Shown here piece after piece: positions 8,752 to 18,336 of a stretch of 64,000 nt of DNA. The notes under the pieces were generated by a model that saw only the letters and a program-made list of their open reading frames with translations, ran no database searches and had not been told where the DNA came from. Numbering within the stretch: the first letter of the stretch is position 1; each line of letters opens with the position of its first letter. This stretch comes from an uncultured Psychroserpens sp. GTDB lineage: Bacteria > Bacteroidota > Bacteroidia > Flavobacteriales > Flavobacteriaceae. The DNA is taken from assembly GCA_947488655.1 (NCBI GenBank), contig CANKZZ010000005.1, forward strand, positions 310,001 to 374,000, written 5' to 3'. The translations under genes and the position numbers were made by a program.

Positions 8752-9698
8752 TAGTTAACTAATTTAGCAACTATATCTTTTACTGGTAATATCTCTTTAG
8801 TGTGCTCTATACTTGGTCCTGCAACCCAAACTGTTTTATAGGTTGCTTTTTTGGCAGCATTCTCTGTAGCTTTCATGCCTATTGAGAACCTAACCATTTT
8901 TACCCATTTTTTAAGCTTTTTGTTTTTATTAAGTAAGTTTTCTAACCAAGTTGCTTTAGTACCAATTTTCTCAACATAAGGTGTTTTTATAACCGTACAG
9001 GGTGTACCAGAAATACGCTCTGTCATAATAATATCTTCTGCACCATATTCTACACAAGCTTGTTTATACTCGTCTGTAACTCCTGCTTCTACAGATGCAA
9101 TAAAAGGACTTCCAACAGACACACCAGAAGCTCCATAACTTAACATTTTATCTATATCTGCCTTACAACCAACACCTCCTGCCGAAATTACAGGTATACT
9201 CAATTCTTGGCTAAGCAAATTTGTTAATTCTTGTGGTGATAAATTACCTCTATGACCTCCAGCCTCATTGTTTACCGCTATTGCAGCATCTGCGCCTAAT
9301 TGTTCTACTTTTTTAGCAAATCTCAAATCGGTTACGTCACAAAAAACCTTTATACCAACTGCATGTGCCTGGTTTATAGTTTCTTCAGGACTTCCTAATG
9401 AGGTAATAATAAAATCACAACCTTCTTCGCAAATAACCTCTAATTGTCCTTTATATTTAACATTAGATTTATTTACGATTAAGTTAAACCCAAAAGATCC
9501 TCCCTCAACTTTATTTGCTTTTAACTCTCGTATTGCTGCGCGCAACTCATCTAAAGTTCTATAATTTAATGCAGGTATACAACCAGCAATTCCTGCTTTC
9601 ATCGCTTCTGTTACCATAGCAACGTTAGACACTAAAAACATTGGAGCTTTAATAATTGGGTATGTAATATTAAGAAGTTGTGTGAGTTTGGTATCCAT
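8751..9698 (-). CDS. Nitronate monooxygenase / 2-nitropropane dioxygenase family flavoprotein
   Basis: The 315-aa TIM-barrel FMN enzyme begins with the family signature LLNITYPIIKAPMFLVSNV. It contains NNEAGGHRG (catalytic-type His) near residue 146 and the phosphate-binding ISAGGVG and GASGVSVGSPF loops. Nitronate monooxygenases oxidise toxic alkyl nitronates; close relatives include FabK enoyl-ACP reductases, so substrate assignment stays open. It is followed by a 1-nt-overlapping membrane protein gene. A good -7 element and a 14-bp palindrome lie just upstream. Confidence 0.85.
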   Translation of the reverse strand: MDTKLTQLLNITYPIIKAPMFLVSNVAMVTEAMKAGIAGCIPALNYRTLDELRAAIRELKANKVEGGSFGFNLIVNKSNVKYKGQLEVICEEGCDFIITSLGSPEETINQAHAVGIKVFCDVTDLRFAKKVEQLGADAAIAVNNEAGGHRGNLSPQELTNLLSQELSIPVISAGGVGCKADIDKMLSYGASGVSVGSPFIASVEAGVTDEYKQACVEYGAEDIIMTERISGTPCTVIKTPYVEKIGTKATWLENLLNKNKKLKKWVKMVRFSIGMKATENAAKKATYKTVWVAGPSIEHTKEILPVKDIVAKLVN

Positions 9699-9718
9699 GA
9701 CTATTAATTTGAATTGAA

Positions 9719-9747
9719 CAAATATAATAAATATTATGCATGCATAA
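9719..9747 (-). promoter_or_regulatory. Putative promoter with 14-bp palindrome upstream of the nitronate monooxygenase gene
   Basis: On the minus strand TATATTTG (9726-9719) matches the TAnnTTTG -7 element 20 nt before the ATG. A perfect palindrome TTATGCATGCATAA occupies 9734-9747, in the spacer just upstream of the -7 element, where a repressor or activator dimer could sit. Confidence 0.4.
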
Positions 9748-9754
9748 CAGTTTG

Positions 9755-10984
9755 TTAATCTTGAAATTTATAATAGCCACATTTTAAATACGCACCTTCC
9801 TCAAAACCAATAGGATGATCTACATCATGCTGCGTTTTTTGTAATACAGAAAATGAACGTTTTGTTGCTAATAAAGTTTGCTCATTAATATCGTAAAATG
9901 CTGTAGCCGATACTCTAGAAGAGCACGAAGCCAAAACTAAAAATCCTTCTCTCGCTGTTAATTTCTCTCCTAAACGAGCTAACTGCGCATATTTCTTTTT
10001 AGCCAGCTGAATTTCTGATTGTTGTTTTGCAAAACTTGGTGGATCTATAACCACGACATCAAATTTCTTTTTTGCTGAAATGAGCTCTTCTAAGATTTTA
10101 AAGGCATCACCAGCAAGCGTAATATGTTTACCAGAATAATTATTAAGCTCACCATTATGAACCGCAATTTCCAAAGCTTGAGCGCTAATATCTAGACTAG
10201 ACACCTCTTTTGCTCCATTTGCTAATGCATGAACCGAAAAACCTCCAGCGTAAGAAAACACATCTAACACCGTTTTATTTTTACTTAACAACCCAACCTG
10301 CCTTCTGTTCTCTCTATGATCTAAAAAATATCCTGTTTTATGACCTTTAATAACGTTTGCAGAGAAATTAACGCCATGCTCTACAAACTCTACGACTTCA
10401 TGATCTAAAGTCCCATAAACTACTTCTCCATCTTTAAGTTGATGAGAGGTAGATTGTTCTAAGCCACGACTTAATCGTAAAACTACGGTTTTGCAATTTG
10501 AGGTTTTTACTAAACTTTCTAAGATGGTTTTGAGATAAGGTAACCAAATTTGAGAATATAGTTTTACTACCAGTACTGTATCATAGACATCTGCTATTAA
10601 TGAAGGAAAACCATCGTTTTCTCCAAAAATAAGTCTATAGCTGGTAGTATTTGTCTTTAAAAGTGGTAAACGTTTTTGATAAGCGCTTTCTATTTTCCGA
10701 AGAAAAAAAGCATCATCTATTTGAGTAGGTTTTCCTTGATTATAAATTATTTTTATTCTAATTGGAGATTCTGCATCGTATAGACCTATACCAATCATAC
10801 CATTTTTTCGCTTTCCGAAGATTATTGCCAAATCTCCAGTTTGAGCATCATCATTAATTTTAATAATACTATCTGAAAACACCCAAGGATGACCTTGCTG
10901 TACATAATTTTCTCCCTTTGCAGTGAGCTTAACAGCTAAGCGTTTGGCTTGTATATTTCTATGTATTGATGATGAAAAATTCAT
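9755..10984 (-). CDS. rlmI: Class I SAM-dependent rRNA methyltransferase, RlmI/RlmK-like
   Basis: The 409-aa protein has a PUA domain (about residues 15-85, GHPWVFSDSI), a central RNA-binding part and a Rossmann methyltransferase domain. SAM motif I is VLDVFSYAGGFSVHAL near residue 240; the catalytic-site DPPSF is at 314-318; LASCSSRV follows near 350. This is the arrangement of 23S rRNA (cytosine-5) methyltransferase RlmI. The exact base modified is inferred from family only. The first in-frame ATG is used; AKRLAVKL about 12 residues later is where family similarity seems to begin. It holds two TTCCGAAG words 118 nt apart (10695 and 10813), one forcing the otherwise scarce CGG arginine codon. 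Confidence 0.85.
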   Translation of the reverse strand: MNFSSSIHRNIQAKRLAVKLTAKGENYVQQGHPWVFSDSIIKINDDAQTGDLAIIFGKRKNGMIGIGLYDAESPIRIKIIYNQGKPTQIDDAFFLRKIESAYQKRLPLLKTNTTSYRLIFGENDGFPSLIADVYDTVLVVKLYSQIWLPYLKTILESLVKTSNCKTVVLRLSRGLEQSTSHQLKDGEVVYGTLDHEVVEFVEHGVNFSANVIKGHKTGYFLDHRENRRQVGLLSKNKTVLDVFSYAGGFSVHALANGAKEVSSLDISAQALEIAVHNGELNNYSGKHITLAGDAFKILEELISAKKKFDVVVIDPPSFAKQQSEIQLAKKKYAQLARLGEKLTAREGFLVLASCSSRVSATAFYDINEQTLLATKRSFSVLQKTQHDVDHPIGFEEGAYLKCGYYKFQD

Positions 10985-11050
10985 GTATGCATTACTAGTT
11001 TAAGAGACTGCAAATTAGTAGCTTTTTATAACTAAGCAACCATTATATTA

Positions 11051-11090
11051 AAAAAAAAGCGTTTCTATATTTAATTATAGAAACGCTTTT
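11051..11090 (-). terminator. Rho-independent terminator after csbD
   Basis: A 15-bp perfect stem (AAAAGCGTTTCTATA and complement) with a 6-nt loop is followed on the minus strand by T residues. It starts 20 nt past the CsbD stop. A-tracts on both sides may let it work in both directions. Confidence 0.85.
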
Positions 11091-11109
11091 GAAATTTTAC
11101 AATTAATTA

Positions 11110-11295
11110 CTACCAATTGTTAATTTCGTCTTTTAATTCTTCTTTTGATTTGCCATACTTCTCTTGCATTTTTCCTGCAAGTTTTTCCATGCTACCTTCA
11201 GCTTCAGTGTATTCATCATCTGTGATTTTACCGTATTTCTTTTTAAAATCACCTTTTATTTGTTTCCACTTGCCTTTAAATTGATCTTCATTCAT
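11110..11295 (-). CDS. CsbD family stress protein
   Basis: The 61-aa very hydrophilic protein matches the CsbD/YjbJ family. Landmarks are MNEDQFKGKWKQIKGDFKKK at the start, the ITDDEYTEAEG middle and KLAGKMQEKYGKSKEE at the end. These small helical proteins are abundant under general stress in many bacteria; their mechanism is unknown. The length is typical. The gene stands alone between a strong terminator and a 90-nt upstream gap. Confidence 0.93.
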   Translation of the reverse strand: MNEDQFKGKWKQIKGDFKKKYGKITDDEYTEAEGSMEKLAGKMQEKYGKSKEELKDEINNW

Positions 11296-11385
11296 AACTA
11301 TTATGGTTTTTTAAATTATAATTAAAGATACTACCATAATATCTTAATAATTAGTGCAATCAATTTTAGAATTAACTCATTTAAA

Positions 11386-12390
11386 TTAGGCTTTTAAAAC
11401 GACTCTAAATCTCGCCTTACCTTCTTCTAAATGTTCTATGGCTTCGTTAACGTTTGCCATCTCAAACTCCTCTACTGTAGGATAAATATCATGACGCACA
11501 CAAAACTCAAGCATTTTTCTAGTAAGTGCTATGCTTCCTAATGGGCTTCCACCGACAGATTTCTCACCAGAAATCATGCTAAATGCAGGAATTTCCATTG
11601 GCTCTAAAACTGCACCTACAGTATGTAATTTACCTTGAGGCGCTAAAGTGGTTAAAAAAGAGTTCCAATCTAGTTTTACATTTGTCGTATTAAGTATAAA
11701 GTCTAAACTACCTGCGATACTTTCTAACTCTTTAGCATCTGTAGAGTTTACAACATTGTGTGCTCCCATTTTTTTAAGAGCATCTGTTTTATCTTTGTTT
11801 GATGTAAATGCTGTTACTTCACAACCCCAAGCTTTTAAAAACTTAAGAGCCATATGACCTAAACCACCAATACCTATAACACCAACTTTATCTGTTGGCT
11901 GCACACCAGATAATACTATTGGATTAAAAACGGTAATTCCACCACAAAAAAGTGGTCCTGCTTTTGCCAAATCTATGCCTTCTGGTAATTTTGTTACCCA
12001 TGACCAATGGCCACGAACATGATCTGCAAATCCACCATGACGTCCTACAATTGTTCCTTCTGCATCTCCACAAAGGTGTTGTTTACCATCCATACATTGA
12101 TTACAATGCATACAAGATGCAGAGTACCAACCCATACCTACTTTATCACCTACTTTTAAACCTTTTACTTCGCTACCAAGTTTTGTAACTTCTCCTACAA
12201 TTTCATGTCCTGGAACTAATGGGTATTGAGAATTTCCCCAATCATTATTAATCATACTAATATCACTGTGACAAAGTCCGCAGTAATGTACTTTAATATC
12301 TACTTGTTCATTCTCTATTTCAGAAAATTCATATTCAAATTTTTCTAGTTTTGCTTTAGCTTCTTTTGCTGCGTATGCGTTTACTTTCAT
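11386..12390 (-). CDS. Zinc-dependent NADP alcohol dehydrogenase, YahK/CAD type
   Basis: This 334-aa medium-chain dehydrogenase reduces aldehydes to alcohols with NADP(H). Catalytic zinc ligands are visible at C40 (CGLCHSD) and H62-E63 (GHEIVGEV). Structural zinc ligands are C93, C96, C99 and C107. The coenzyme loop GIGGLGHMALK lies near residue 173. The GxGGLGH pattern and overall sequence place it with the YahK/cinnamyl-alcohol-dehydrogenase group, which acts broadly on aldehydes. It is monocistronic. Its exact physiological substrate cannot be read from sequence. Confidence 0.9.
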   Translation of the reverse strand: MKVNAYAAKEAKAKLEKFEYEFSEIENEQVDIKVHYCGLCHSDISMINNDWGNSQYPLVPGHEIVGEVTKLGSEVKGLKVGDKVGMGWYSASCMHCNQCMDGKQHLCGDAEGTIVGRHGGFADHVRGHWSWVTKLPEGIDLAKAGPLFCGGITVFNPIVLSGVQPTDKVGVIGIGGLGHMALKFLKAWGCEVTAFTSNKDKTDALKKMGAHNVVNSTDAKELESIAGSLDFILNTTNVKLDWNSFLTTLAPQGKLHTVGAVLEPMEIPAFSMISGEKSVGGSPLGSIALTRKMLEFCVRHDIYPTVEEFEMANVNEAIEHLEEGKARFRVVLKA

Positions 12391-12491
12391 GTTTAATTTT
12401 ATTTTTTTTTACTTTTTTAAGATACAAACTACAATTGTGATATTGTATTAATTTGTTCTTAAGTTTTTAATTTTCCGAAGAAAAAAGAAAG

Positions 12492-12522
12492 AAAAAACGC
12501 AATCATTTCTGATTGCGTTTTT
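12492..12522 (-). terminator. Rho-independent terminator after dnaK
   Basis: The stem ACGCAATC/GATTGCGT with a 6-nt loop is followed by TTTTTT on the minus strand. It lies about 90 nt downstream of the dnaK stop and upstream of the alcohol dehydrogenase start. A TTCCGAAG word (12473-12480) follows directly. Confidence 0.8.
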
Positions 12523-12613
12523 CCAAATGTTAAATAATTATTTATAAAAGACTCAAAATTAAATTTGAGATTAGTGAGTCATAAAATATGCCAAAACATA
12601 TTTAATGATTTAC

Positions 12614-14533
12614 TTATTTTACTTCTTCAAAGTCTACGTCTTCTACATCGCTACTTTCGTCTGCTGCCTGTCCTTTGGCACCTGCACCTGCATCTGTTGG
12701 TCCACCTTCATTAGCTGGTCCTTGAGCATCTGCTTGTGCTTTGTACATTTCTTCACTAGCAACTTTCCAAGCTTCATTAATTTTTTCTAAAGCTGGCTCT
12801 ATAACTGCGATATCTTTAGTTTCGTATGCTTTTTTAAGTTCTTCTAAAGCGTCTTCAATTGGCTTTTTCTTATCGTCTGATAATTTATCACCAAATTCTT
12901 TCAATTGATTTTCTGTTTGAAAAATCATTGCATCTGCTTCATTTAACTTTTTAGCATTTTCTACTGCTTTAGCATCTGCATCTGCATTAGCTTCTGCTTC
13001 TTGCTTCATTTTAGCAATTTCATCTTCGGTTAAACCAGAAGATGCTTCGATACGAATATCTTGAGTTTTATTTGTTGCTTTATCTGTTGCAGAAACTTTA
13101 ATGATACCATTGGCATCAATATCAAACGTCACTTCAATTTGAGGTGTTCCTCTTTGTGCTGGTGGAATACCATCTAAATGGAAACGACCAATTGTTTTAT
13201 TATCTGCTGCCATAGCACGCTCTCCTTGTAATACATGGATTTCTACTGATGGCTGATTATCTGCTGCTGTAGAGAATACTTGTGATTTTTTAGTAGGAAT
13301 CGTTGTATTCGCTTCAATCAACTTTGTAAACACGTTACCCATAGTTTCAATACCAAGAGATAATGGTGTCACGTCTAATAAAAGAACGTCTTTTACATCT
13401 CCAGATAAAACACCACCTTGAATTGCTGCACCTAACGATACTACTTCATCAGGGTTAACTCCTTTACTTGGCGATTTTCCGAAGAATTTCTCAACCGCTT
13501 CCTGTACTGCAGGAATACGAGTTGATCCACCAACTAAAATAACTTGATCTATATCACTTTTTGATAAACCTGCAGCTTTCAATGCAGTTTCACAAGGCTC
13601 AATTGTACGTTTTACTAAATCGTCAATTAACTGCTCAAATTTAGAACGTGTTAATGTACGTACCAAGTGCTTAGGTCCAGAAGCTGTAGCTGTAACGTAT
13701 GGTAAATTGATTTCAGTTTGCTCAGAAGATGATAATTCAATCTTCGCTTTTTCAGACGCTTCTTTTAAACGTTGTAATGCCATTGGGTCTTTACGTAAAT
13801 CGATAGACTCTTCTGCATTAAACTCATCTGCTAACCAGTTGATAATTTTTTGATCAACATCATCACCACCTAAATGCGTATCACCATCTGTAGATAATAC
13901 TTCAAATACACCATCTCCTAATTCTAGGATAGATACATCGTGTGTTCCTCCACCAAAATCAAAAACTACAATTTTTTGGTCTGTACCTTTTTTGTCCATT
14001 CCATAAGCTAATGCTGCTGCAGTAGGTTCGTTGATAATACGACGAACTTTTAAACCTGCAATTTCACCTGCTTCTTTTGTTGCTTGACGTTGCGAATCAT
14101 TAAAGTAAGCTGGTACAGTAATTACTGCTTCAGTTACTGTTGCTCCTAAATAATCTTCGGCAGTTTTCTTCATTTTTTGAAGTATCATTGCCGATAATTC
14201 TTGAGGTGTGTATAAACGACCATCAATATCTACTCTTGGTGTATCGTTGTCACCTTTTACAACTTTATATGGTACACGTTCTGCCTCTTTTTTAGACTCA
14301 GAATATTTGTTACCCATAAAACGTTTAATAGAATAAACCGTTTTTGTTGGGTTTGTTACCGCTTGTCTTTTTGCTGGATCACCAACTTTAATTTCTCCTC
14401 CTTCTACAAAGGCAATTACAGATGGTGTTGTTCTTTTCCCTTCAGCATTAGGGATAACTACTGGCTCGTTACCTTCCATTACAGAAACGCAAGAGTTGGT
14501 AGTTCCTAAATCGATTCCAATAATCTTACTCAT
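12614..14533 (-). CDS. dnaK: Chaperone DnaK (Hsp70)
   Basis: The ATP-driven chaperone is 639 aa from the start chosen here. The ATG at 14533 gives [20 protein letters not shown], the invariant DnaK N-terminus. An in-frame ATG at 14641 would add 36 unrelated residues and is rejected. Landmarks are the phosphate loops [10 protein letters not shown] and [13 protein letters not shown], the [10 protein letters not shown] adenosine motif, the linker [16 protein letters not shown], and a substrate-binding domain with a lid ending in acidic [10 protein letters not shown]. Neither dnaJ nor grpE is adjacent. Two inverted repeats in the 200-nt gap to sdaA may be regulatory. One internal TTCCGAAG word (13477). 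Confidence 0.98.
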   Translation of the reverse strand: MSKIIGIDLGTTNSCVSVMEGNEPVVIPNAEGKRTTPSVIAFVEGGEIKVGDPAKRQAVTNPTKTVYSIKRFMGNKYSESKKEAERVPYKVVKGDNDTPRVDIDGRLYTPQELSAMILQKMKKTAEDYLGATVTEAVITVPAYFNDSQRQATKEAGEIAGLKVRRIINEPTAAALAYGMDKKGTDQKIVVFDFGGGTHDVSILELGDGVFEVLSTDGDTHLGGDDVDQKIINWLADEFNAEESIDLRKDPMALQRLKEASEKAKIELSSSEQTEINLPYVTATASGPKHLVRTLTRSKFEQLIDDLVKRTIEPCETALKAAGLSKSDIDQVILVGGSTRIPAVQEAVEKFFGKSPSKGVNPDEVVSLGAAIQGGVLSGDVKDVLLLDVTPLSLGIETMGNVFTKLIEANTTIPTKKSQVFSTAADNQPSVEIHVLQGERAMAADNKTIGRFHLDGIPPAQRGTPQIEVTFDIDANGIIKVSATDKATNKTQDIRIEASSGLTEDEIAKMKQEAEANADADAKAVENAKKLNEADAMIFQTENQLKEFGDKLSDDKKKPIEDALEELKKAYETKDIAVIEPALEKINEAWKVASEEMYKAQADAQGPANEGGPTDAGAGAKGQAADESSDVEDVDFEEVK

Positions 14534-14605
14534 AATTATATTTGTTTTTATGTATTTCCTTTTTACTTCGGAAATGTTATGTTCATTTTTATTTACGTTT
14601 ACTAT

Positions 14606-14649
14606 ATGGCAATCATTATGCCATGACAAAATATATGACATGATGTCAT
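14606..14649. promoter_or_regulatory. Two inverted repeats in the dnaK-sdaA divergent gap
   Basis: ATGGCA-7nt-TGCCAT (14606-14624) and ATGACA-3nt-TGTCAT (14635-14649) lie 70-115 nt upstream of dnaK in the shared intergenic region. A further ATGACA half-like site lies between and after them. They could be operators for a dimeric regulator. They do not match the CIRCE consensus. Confidence 0.35.
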
Positions 14650-14702
14650 TTTTTATGACTAAACTTTTAAATGAAAAGCATCAAATTATTTTGAAAACAG
14701 AT

Positions 14703-14710
14703 TATATTTG
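14703..14710 (+). promoter_or_regulatory. Putative -7 element TATATTTG of sdaA
   Basis: TATATTTG matches TAnnTTTG 22 nt before the sdaA ATG. The nearest upstream TTG is only 9 nt away, so no well-spaced -33 element was found. Confidence 0.35.
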
Positions 14711-14732
14711 GCATTCTTAAAACGGTTAATTA

Positions 14733-16157
14733 ATGGAGTGTATATCTGTCTTTGACATGCTTAAAATTGGTGTTGGACCATCAAGTTCTCATACTTTAGG
14801 ACCTTGGCGAGCTGCCGAACGTTGGATTGAAGAACTTAAACTTACAAAGAAGTTTGATAAGGTGGAGAAAATCTCGGTTGATTTATACGGTTCTCTGTCA
14901 TTAACAGGTAAAGGTCATGCCACAGATTATGCTGTCTTATTAGGATTAAGTGGTGCAGATCCAGAATATATACCTGTAGAATCTATTGATGTCATTGTAG
15001 CGTCTGTAAAAAATACCAATACGCTTTTATTCAATAACGAATATCCAATTAATTTTGACGTTAAAACAGATATCGTTTTTAATAGAAAATTTTTACCTTT
15101 TCATTCTAACGGTATGACATTTACTGCTACAATAAAAGGTAGACGATATAAATCTACTTATTACTCTATTGGTGGAGGCTTTGTTGTACAAGAAGAACGA
15201 AAAATATCTAAAAAAAATAAAATTACCTTTTATTGTACGTTTCCTTACCCTGTAGAAAACGGTGTACAATTACTACAATTTTGTGAGCAATTAAAAATGC
15301 CAATCTCTGGAGTCGTATTAGAAAACGAAAAGTCTATTAGACCTATTGAAACCATAGATACCGAAATTCAACGCATTTGGGATACTATGTTAGAATGTAT
15401 GTACGTAGGATGTCATACCGAAGGTAACTTACCTGGCGGATTAAATGTAAGACGTAGAGCATATGACATGCACAAAAGCTTAAAAGGTGATGTCCCATAT
15501 ACTACTCCTGTTGAATGGCTTTACTCTATTAGAAATACCGAGGTTAAATTTAGACAAATCCTTAAATGGGTAAGTTGCTTTGCTTTAGCTGTTAATGAGG
15601 TAAATGCATCTCTTGGTCGCGTAGTTACCGCTCCAACCAACGGAAGCGCTGGCGTTATACCTTCTGTACTTATGTATTATATGGTAATAGAAAATCACGA
15701 TGCTAATTTTGAAGATATTAAGCGTTTTTTACTAGTTGCAGGAGAAATAGGAAGTATCTTTAAAAAGGGAGCAACAATTAGTGCTGCAATGGGTGGTTGC
15801 CAAGCCGAAATTGGCGTATCATCTGCAATGGCTGCAGGTGCACTTTGTGAACTTTCTGGTGGTACACCCGAACAAGTTTTAGTTGCTGCCGAAATTGCCA
15901 TGGAGCATCATTTAGGTATGACCTGTGATCCAATTGGTGGTTTAGTTCAAATACCATGTATAGAACGTAACGCTATGGGTGCAATTAAAGCCATAAATGC
16001 TTGTGAACTTGCATTAGATACAGATCCTAAAAATGTAAAAGTACCATTGGATAAAGTCGTACAAACCATGTGGGAAACAGCAAAAGACATGAATACCAAA
16101 TACAAAGAAACCAGTACAGGTGGTTTGGCTGTTGGTGTGCATTTAAGTGATTGTTAA
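14733..16157 (+). CDS. sdaA: L-serine ammonia-lyase (serine deaminase), single-chain iron-sulfur type
   Basis: This enzyme deaminates L-serine to pyruvate and ammonia using a [4Fe-4S] cluster. The 474-aa chain carries the beta domain (N-terminus [20 protein letters not shown]) and the alpha domain ([18 protein letters not shown]) in one polypeptide, as in E. coli SdaA. Cluster cysteines are in [27 protein letters not shown] and PCIERN. The protein is cytoplasmic. It is divergent from dnaK, with a -7-like element in the gap. No other amino-acid catabolism gene is adjacent. Confidence 0.95.
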   Translation: MECISVFDMLKIGVGPSSSHTLGPWRAAERWIEELKLTKKFDKVEKISVDLYGSLSLTGKGHATDYAVLLGLSGADPEYIPVESIDVIVASVKNTNTLLFNNEYPINFDVKTDIVFNRKFLPFHSNGMTFTATIKGRRYKSTYYSIGGGFVVQEERKISKKNKITFYCTFPYPVENGVQLLQFCEQLKMPISGVVLENEKSIRPIETIDTEIQRIWDTMLECMYVGCHTEGNLPGGLNVRRRAYDMHKSLKGDVPYTTPVEWLYSIRNTEVKFRQILKWVSCFALAVNEVNASLGRVVTAPTNGSAGVIPSVLMYYMVIENHDANFEDIKRFLLVAGEIGSIFKKGATISAAMGGCQAEIGVSSAMAAGALCELSGGTPEQVLVAAEIAMEHHLGMTCDPIGGLVQIPCIERNAMGAIKAINACELALDTDPKNVKVPLDKVVQTMWETAKDMNTKYKETSTGGLAVGVHLSDC

Positions 16158-16291
16158 TCTTAATTTAATCCTCATAACCTTGTCGTAATCGTTTCTTAAT
16201 ATGAAATAGTTATAGTTTACGTTTTATTAAATTTCAAATTACCTTAGATTTAAAGTTCATGTAGATATTTATAGTATTAAATAACTACGCA

Positions 16292-16912
16292 ATGAAAGAT
16301 TTAAAAATACTATTTATCCTACCTGTTTTATTAACAATTACTATTGTTATTGATTGTAATAAAACTAATCTCGAAACAGGTGATATTGCATTTACGTCTT
16401 ACAACTCAAAACATGAAGATAGTTTTTCCTTTGTTACCTTAAAAGACTTAACACCTAATACTACAATATATTTTACAGATTCTGAATGGAATGGGACAAG
16501 ATTTGGCATTAAAGAAAATGATTTGATCTGGAACTCTGGAGGCACCTTTATACCATCTAATACCGAAATAAAGTTTACCCGAATTAAACATAAACCTAAA
16601 GTAAATTTTGGTTTGGCTTTAGGCAGTTTAAATCTAAATATAAAAGGAGATGCAATTTTTGCCTATATAGGAGAAACAGTTAAACAACCTAACAAATTTA
16701 TTGCAGCTGTTTCTAATGATTACAAACAATATGGCACGTTAATTAATACACAATTAGAAGAGGGCAACACTGCCATAACCTATCCAAAAAACACCTATTT
16801 GGCTCATTTTAAAGGCAACCTTAAAACTTCAAAATCTAATCTCTTAAAAATGCTTAGTGATTTTAGTAATTATCAATTAGACCAAATTCATACCGAGTTA
16901 GCTAACAAATAA
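16292..16912 (+). CDS. Hypothetical exported protein
   Basis: The 206-aa protein has an N-terminal hydrophobic segment (residues 4-20). It may be a signal peptide or a lipoprotein signal with C22, but the residue before the cysteine is Asp, which is unusual for a lipobox. The mature part opens with GDIAFTSYNSKHEDSFSFVT and contains IYFTDSEWNG. That beta-rich pattern is often found as an N-terminal module of secreted flavobacterial proteins preceding nuclease or sorting domains. Here it stands alone. No function can be assigned. It ends on the base before the convergent SnoaL-like gene. Confidence 0.7.
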   Translation: MKDLKILFILPVLLTITIVIDCNKTNLETGDIAFTSYNSKHEDSFSFVTLKDLTPNTTIYFTDSEWNGTRFGIKENDLIWNSGGTFIPSNTEIKFTRIKHKPKVNFGLALGSLNLNIKGDAIFAYIGETVKQPNKFIAAVSNDYKQYGTLINTQLEEGNTAITYPKNTYLAHFKGNLKTSKSNLLKMLSDFSNYQLDQIHTELANK

Positions 16913-17365
16913 TTATTTACAATTACGCTGTCTCGTATCTACAATATAAATAATTTGCCAAGTGTCTTTAGCTTTAAAAAGCTGAAATGAATTAACACCA
17001 CAATGACTAAATTTATCGTTAAAATAAAACTTATAAGGTGTCCACACATGTGCCATACTACCATCTATCATGATTTTATAATCTAGAATTTCCTCTCTAA
17101 AAGTATTTTCCTTAGGAATTGAAATAATAGATGCTAAAAAGTCTTCAAATTGTGTGGTGTTTAAAATATTCACACTGTTTTCAAAATTGCTTATACTTTG
17201 CATTTTAATATCCTTGTGAACGGTTCTTAAAATTGACGTACTGTCTTGGTTATGAAAACCTTCAAAAAAATGTTGAATCGTTAATTTCACATTTTCTTTT
17301 TCTGAGGATTGAGAAAATGTAAAACTTGTAATCAAAAAAGTGATGCAAAGGAGATAATGTTTCAT
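16913..17365 (-). CDS. Secreted SnoaL/NTF2-like protein
   Basis: The 150-aa protein has a classical signal peptide (residues 1-18, cleavage before QSSEKENV). An NTF2-like cone fold follows: the helix VKLTIQHFFEGFHNQDSTSI, and the strands MAHVWTPYKFYF and NSFQLFKAKDTWQIIYIVDT. This is the DUF4440/SnoaL-like nuclear transport factor 2 group, common in the Bacteroidota periplasm. Members bind or isomerise small molecules; no substrate is evident. It is convergent with, and directly abuts, the 206-aa exported protein gene. Confidence 0.8.
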   Translation of the reverse strand: MKHYLLCITFLITSFTFSQSSEKENVKLTIQHFFEGFHNQDSTSILRTVHKDIKMQSISNFENSVNILNTTQFEDFLASIISIPKENTFREEILDYKIMIDGSMAHVWTPYKFYFNDKFSHCGVNSFQLFKAKDTWQIIYIVDTRQRNCK

Positions 17366-17469
17366 GATTTAAAATTTCAGAATTATTATAAATTTAAAGG
17401 TTTTTGAGCTTCAGAATAAATATATATTAAGAAATCTCTGTATTTTTACGAATAATAAAATAACAACAC

Positions 17470-18288
17470 ATGTCTGTAGCAAAAAAAGATTATAAAAGAG
17501 TTACCGTAAAATCTCTTGTTGAGATGAAACAAAACAATGAGAAAATTTCTATGTTAACCGCTTACGACTATACCATGGCAAAAATTGTTGATGGTGCTGG
17601 TGTTGATGTAATTTTGGTGGGAGATTCTGCAAGTAATGTTATGGCAGGTCATGAAACGACATTACCTATAACATTAGATCAAATGATTTATCATGCATCA
17701 TCTGTTGTAAGGGCTATTGACAGAGCGTTGGTTGTAGTAGATTTACCTTTTGGTAGTTACCAAAGTGACCCTAAAGAGGCGTTACGATCTGCAATTAGAA
17801 TAATGAAAGAGTCTGGAGGTCACGCTGTTAAAATGGAAGGTGGTAAAGAGGTTAAAGAGTCTATAAAACGTATACTCAATGCAGGAATTCCTGTTATGGG
17901 ACATCTTGGTCTAACACCTCAATCTATTTATAAGTTTGGCACTTACACGGTAAGAGCAAAAGAAGAACAAGAGGCGCAGCAATTAAAAGAGGATGCCATA
18001 ATGTTAGAAAAAGCAGGATGTTTTGGTATTGTTTTAGAAAAAATTCCTGCAAAATTAGCCGAAGAAGTTGCTAAAAGCGTATCTATACCTGTAATTGGTA
18101 TTGGTGCTGGTGGTGATGTTGATGGACAGGTGCTTGTGTTACATGATATGATTGGAATGACTCATGAATTTAACCCAAGATTTCTTAGAAGATATATGAA
18201 TTTATATGAAGAAATGACCACTGCTATTGGACAATATGTAGATGATGTGAAAACTCAAGATTTCCCAAGTGATAAAGAGCAGTACTAA
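17470..18288 (+). CDS. panB: Ketopantoate hydroxymethyltransferase
   Basis: PanB transfers a hydroxymethyl group from methylene-tetrahydrofolate to 2-oxoisovalerate, the first step of pantothenate and CoA synthesis. The 272-aa length is standard. Signatures are the metal-binding [20 protein letters not shown] (from about residue 55), the FGSYQ loop, VKMEGG, and [14 protein letters not shown]. Cytoplasmic. The RluA-type pseudouridine synthase follows 48 nt later on the same strand, a pairing seen in other Flavobacteriaceae. The short gap contains a weak inverted repeat, so read-through is likely. Confidence 0.97.
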   Translation: MSVAKKDYKRVTVKSLVEMKQNNEKISMLTAYDYTMAKIVDGAGVDVILVGDSASNVMAGHETTLPITLDQMIYHASSVVRAIDRALVVVDLPFGSYQSDPKEALRSAIRIMKESGGHAVKMEGGKEVKESIKRILNAGIPVMGHLGLTPQSIYKFGTYTVRAKEEQEAQQLKEDAIMLEKAGCFGIVLEKIPAKLAEEVAKSVSIPVIGIGAGGDVDGQVLVLHDMIGMTHEFNPRFLRRYMNLYEEMTTAIGQYVDDVKTQDFPSDKEQY

Positions 18289-18336
18289 TATCTAGTTAAC
18301 GGTCTTTTTTTTACCGTTTAAATGCAGTAAACCTCA

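Noticed and set aside
14534-14641. 36-residue N-terminal extension of DnaK
   Set aside because: DnaK begins at [14 protein letters not shown]; the extension is unrelated to the family and covers likely regulatory DNA.
18296-18320. Possible terminator between panB and the RluA-type gene
   Set aside because: The inverted repeat is short (AACGGT/ACCGTT) and its T run is in the loop, not after the stem.
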